A DNA stretch of 32,220 nt from NCBI GenBank assembly GCA_009694435.1, contig SHUY01000014.1:1-32220 (forward strand). Reading direction: 5' to 3'. The DNA is from Acidimicrobiia bacterium. Its GTDB lineage: Bacteria; Actinomycetota; Acidimicrobiia; IMCC26256; PALSA-555. Every line of letters starts with the position of its first letter. Position 1 is the first letter of the stretch. Both the position numbers and the translations under genes were made by a program. The notes under the pieces were generated by a model, which worked only from the letters and a program-made list of their open reading frames with translations, did no database searches and was not told the DNA's origin. Positions 30,678-32,220 of this stretch are shown in pieces.

Positions 30678-31637
30678 ATGACCGACACGACCGACATAAC
30701 CCCCGCGCCGAGCAACCCCTCTCCAAAGACTTCTCGGACGAAACCTAAATTGGCCGGCCTGCGCACTCTGGCCGCCACCGTGTTAGTGATCGTAGGGACG
30801 GTGCTGTTAACGCCCGCGATAACGGCTTACTGGTTCAATACCGAGATACTAGATACCGACGCGTACGTTGAAAACGTAACGCCAACTCTCTCGGACCCGG
30901 CAGTAACAAAGTTCGTGGCCACGCGGGCTACTGACTATTTAGTTGAGCAAGTAAATTCGCGCACCAATGTGCCGGGCGTCTTGTCCGCCACACTGGGTAG
31001 CACTCTCGAGCCCCGAGTCGAAGAACTGCTCACTTTGCCGGTAGTGCAAGATCAATGGGTGGCGGTCAATCGGCTGGCTCACGAGAAGTTGATCAACGCT
31101 CTCCAATATGACAACAGCAACGTGGATATTGATCTCACTTCGATTTTAATCACCCTTCAGGCACAATTAGTAGCGAAAGATATTCCGGTGATTAGTTCCA
31201 CCTTGAGTCAGATAGTTATTCCCCCCGACCAACTAAATCTCCAAATCATTAAGGGCGACTCTGTGAACACGGCCCGCACCGCTTACGATATCGCCGACAC
31301 TTCACAGTGGGCGTTACCGTTGGGCGTCATAGTGTTGTTTGCCCTCGCGCTTATCGTGGCCTGGCGACGCCGAGGAACTTTATTAGCCATTGGCTTAGCG
31401 ATGTTTTTAACCGGCGTATTTTTTGTCGTCTCCCTGGCTACTGGTAGCGAAGTACTTAGGGCTACTGGGCGCAGCAAACTTCAAGCCGACGCCGCCTACG
31501 CTATAGCCACTTCGATCACCGACTCACTCCGCTCGGACGCATTAATCATCTTGATCTCGGGAGCGGCGTTAGCCGTCGTAGCCGTAGTGTTGTTTGTTTT
31601 GCCCAAAATGGGGCCCACAAAAAATAGTTCTGAATAA
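30678..31637 (+). CDS. Actinobacterial membrane protein with large extracytoplasmic domain
   Basis: A 319-residue protein of unknown function. Residues 1-27 are polar with many Thr, Pro and Lys, then TM1 (about 28-50: LRTLAATVLVIVGTVLLTPA). About 160 residues outside the membrane follow, with helical repeats (DTDAYVENVTPTLSDPAVTK and VEELLTLPVVQDQWVAVNRL). Three more helices are at about 213-232, 238-260 and 288-310, and there is a short polar tail. The segment around DTDAYVE with a downstream VQDQWV is shared with a widespread family of uncharacterised actinobacterial integral membrane proteins, as far as I recall. The start is preceded by TACGCT rather than a ribosome binding site. It is followed by an MFS exporter after 21 bp and may be transcribed with it. 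Confidence 0.7.
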   Translation: MTDTTDITPAPSNPSPKTSRTKPKLAGLRTLAATVLVIVGTVLLTPAITAYWFNTEILDTDAYVENVTPTLSDPAVTKFVATRATDYLVEQVNSRTNVPGVLSATLGSTLEPRVEELLTLPVVQDQWVAVNRLAHEKLINALQYDNSNVDIDLTSILITLQAQLVAKDIPVISSTLSQIVIPPDQLNLQIIKGDSVNTARTAYDIADTSQWALPLGVIVLFALALIVAWRRRGTLLAIGLAMFLTGVFFVVSLATGSEVLRATGRSKLQADAAYAIATSITDSLRSDALIILISGAALAVVAVVLFVLPKMGPTKNSSE

Positions 31638-31658
31638 AAACTAGCCGAGGGGGAAAAA

Positions 31659-32220
31659 GTGAAACTCAAAATGTCTCCCAACAACCTGGTCCTTGCCGCC
31701 ATGATTGTGGCGGTTTCGATGACTTTCATCGATCAAACCATCATCGCCTTGGCGGTCCCCGAGATTCAGAAAAACTTGGGTCTATCGGCTTCGGGAGTCC
31801 AGTGGGTTATTAACGGCTACGTGCTCGCCCTTGCTTCTGCGTTTATGGTGGCGGGCAAACTTTCCGACGCCTTCGGCCATCGTAAAATGGTGATTTTTGG
31901 CTCGGTGGCCTTCGCCGCCGCTTCCGCTGCGTGCGGGTTTACCCCCGTAGGCCCAAATTCAGAAGCTTGGATAATAACGTTTCGAGTGATCCAAGGGGTT
32001 GGCGCGGCATTTTTATTCTCCGCCGCCCTCTCGTTAGTGGTGGCAACTTTTCCGCTGCAACAGCGCGGATTTAAATTAGCAATCTTCTTTGCCATAACTG
32101 GAGCCATGACCGGTTTAGGGCCACTTCTTGGCGGTTATCTAACCGAGTGGACTTGGCGGGCAGTTTTCTGGGTCAATATTCCCGTAGCCGTAGTGGCTCT
32201 GATTCTTATTTCCATCTCCC
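31659..32220 (+). CDS. DHA2-type MFS transporter, 3' end outside window
   Basis: N-terminal 187 residues of a major facilitator exporter of the 14-helix EmrB/QacA group; the frame is still open at the window edge. GTG at 31659 is preceded by AGGGGG at 31648-31653, a good ribosome binding site. Seen are TM1 with the DHA2 motif D1 region (VSMTFIDQTIIALAVPEIQ), then SGVQWVINGYVLALASAFMV. The loop motif A (GKLSDAFGHRKMVIFG), the motif B Arg (FRVIQGVGAAFLFSAALSLV) and the exporter motif C (TGAMTGLGPLLGGYL, then TWRAVFWVNIPVAVV) follow. Drug or metabolite export by proton antiport is the family role. The substrate cannot be told. Confidence 0.92.
   Translation, partial: MKLKMSPNNLVLAAMIVAVSMTFIDQTIIALAVPEIQKNLGLSASGVQWVINGYVLALASAFMVAGKLSDAFGHRKMVIFGSVAFAAASAACGFTPVGPNSEAWIITFRVIQGVGAAFLFSAALSLVVATFPLQQRGFKLAIFFAITGAMTGLGPLLGGYLTEWTWRAVFWVNIPVAVVALILISIS

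Overview
The window is a chromosomal replication-origin region from a member of the Actinomycetota, most likely the class Acidimicrobiia or a close relative (the class is an inference). GC content looks moderate, roughly mid-50s percent by eye. The gene order cca - DUF6049 - murJ - trxB - trxA - cwlM-like / parB - parA - rsmG - jag - yidC - yidD - rnpA - rpmH / dnaA - dnaN - recF - dciA - gyrB - gyrA - DUF3566 - tRNA-Ile is the classic actinobacterial origin neighbourhood. The left end carries a PadR-type regulator and an actinobacterial-type myo-inositol-phosphate synthase, which are also adjacent in mycobacteria. I saw no insertion sequences, phage genes or CRISPR arrays.

Layout. Positions 1-1629: end of a PadR regulator and ino1, ending exactly against the convergent cca gene (1630-3015). 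Positions 3112-10416 run rightward: DUF6049 secreted protein, murJ, a DegV-family lipid-binding protein, a small two-TM protein, trxB, trxA and a cytoplasmic CwlM-like pseudo-amidase (envelope assembly and thiol redox). Positions 10424-15889 run leftward: parB, parA, rsmG, jag, yidC, yidD, rnpA, rpmH (chromosome segregation, ribosome and RNase P components, membrane insertion). Two perfect parS palindromes lie between parA and rsmG. Positions 16214-22685 run rightward: dnaA, the origin (17731-18043), dnaN, recF, dciA and gyrB. They are followed by gyrA, a DUF3566 membrane protein and tRNA-Ile(GAU). From 25926 to the right edge is a less universal set: a GT-C-like polytopic membrane protein co-translated with an acyltransferase-3/SGNH protein, a 45-residue membrane microprotein coupled to a Rossmann-fold dehydrogenase-like protein, a membrane protein of unknown function, and the start of a DHA2-type MFS exporter.

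How the parts fit. DnaA binds boxes in the dnaA-dnaN gap, where a DnaA box, a GC spacer, five CTA triplets and an AT-rich tract form a DnaA-trio-like unwinding element. DciA would help load the replicative helicase, DnaN and RecF act at the fork, and GyrAB relieves supercoils. ParB loads at parS about 5.4 kb away and works with ParA. The most unusual items are a repeat-built, lysine/alanine/proline-rich, histone-H1-like N-terminal tail on GyrA; an rnpA gene whose conserved N-terminus has no ATG/GTG/TTG start; tandem DnaA-box-like 9-mers next to parS; a long dyad immediately upstream of the DUF6049-murJ promoter; and recurrent TACRCT -10 elements directly ahead of start codons, suggesting leaderless transcripts.
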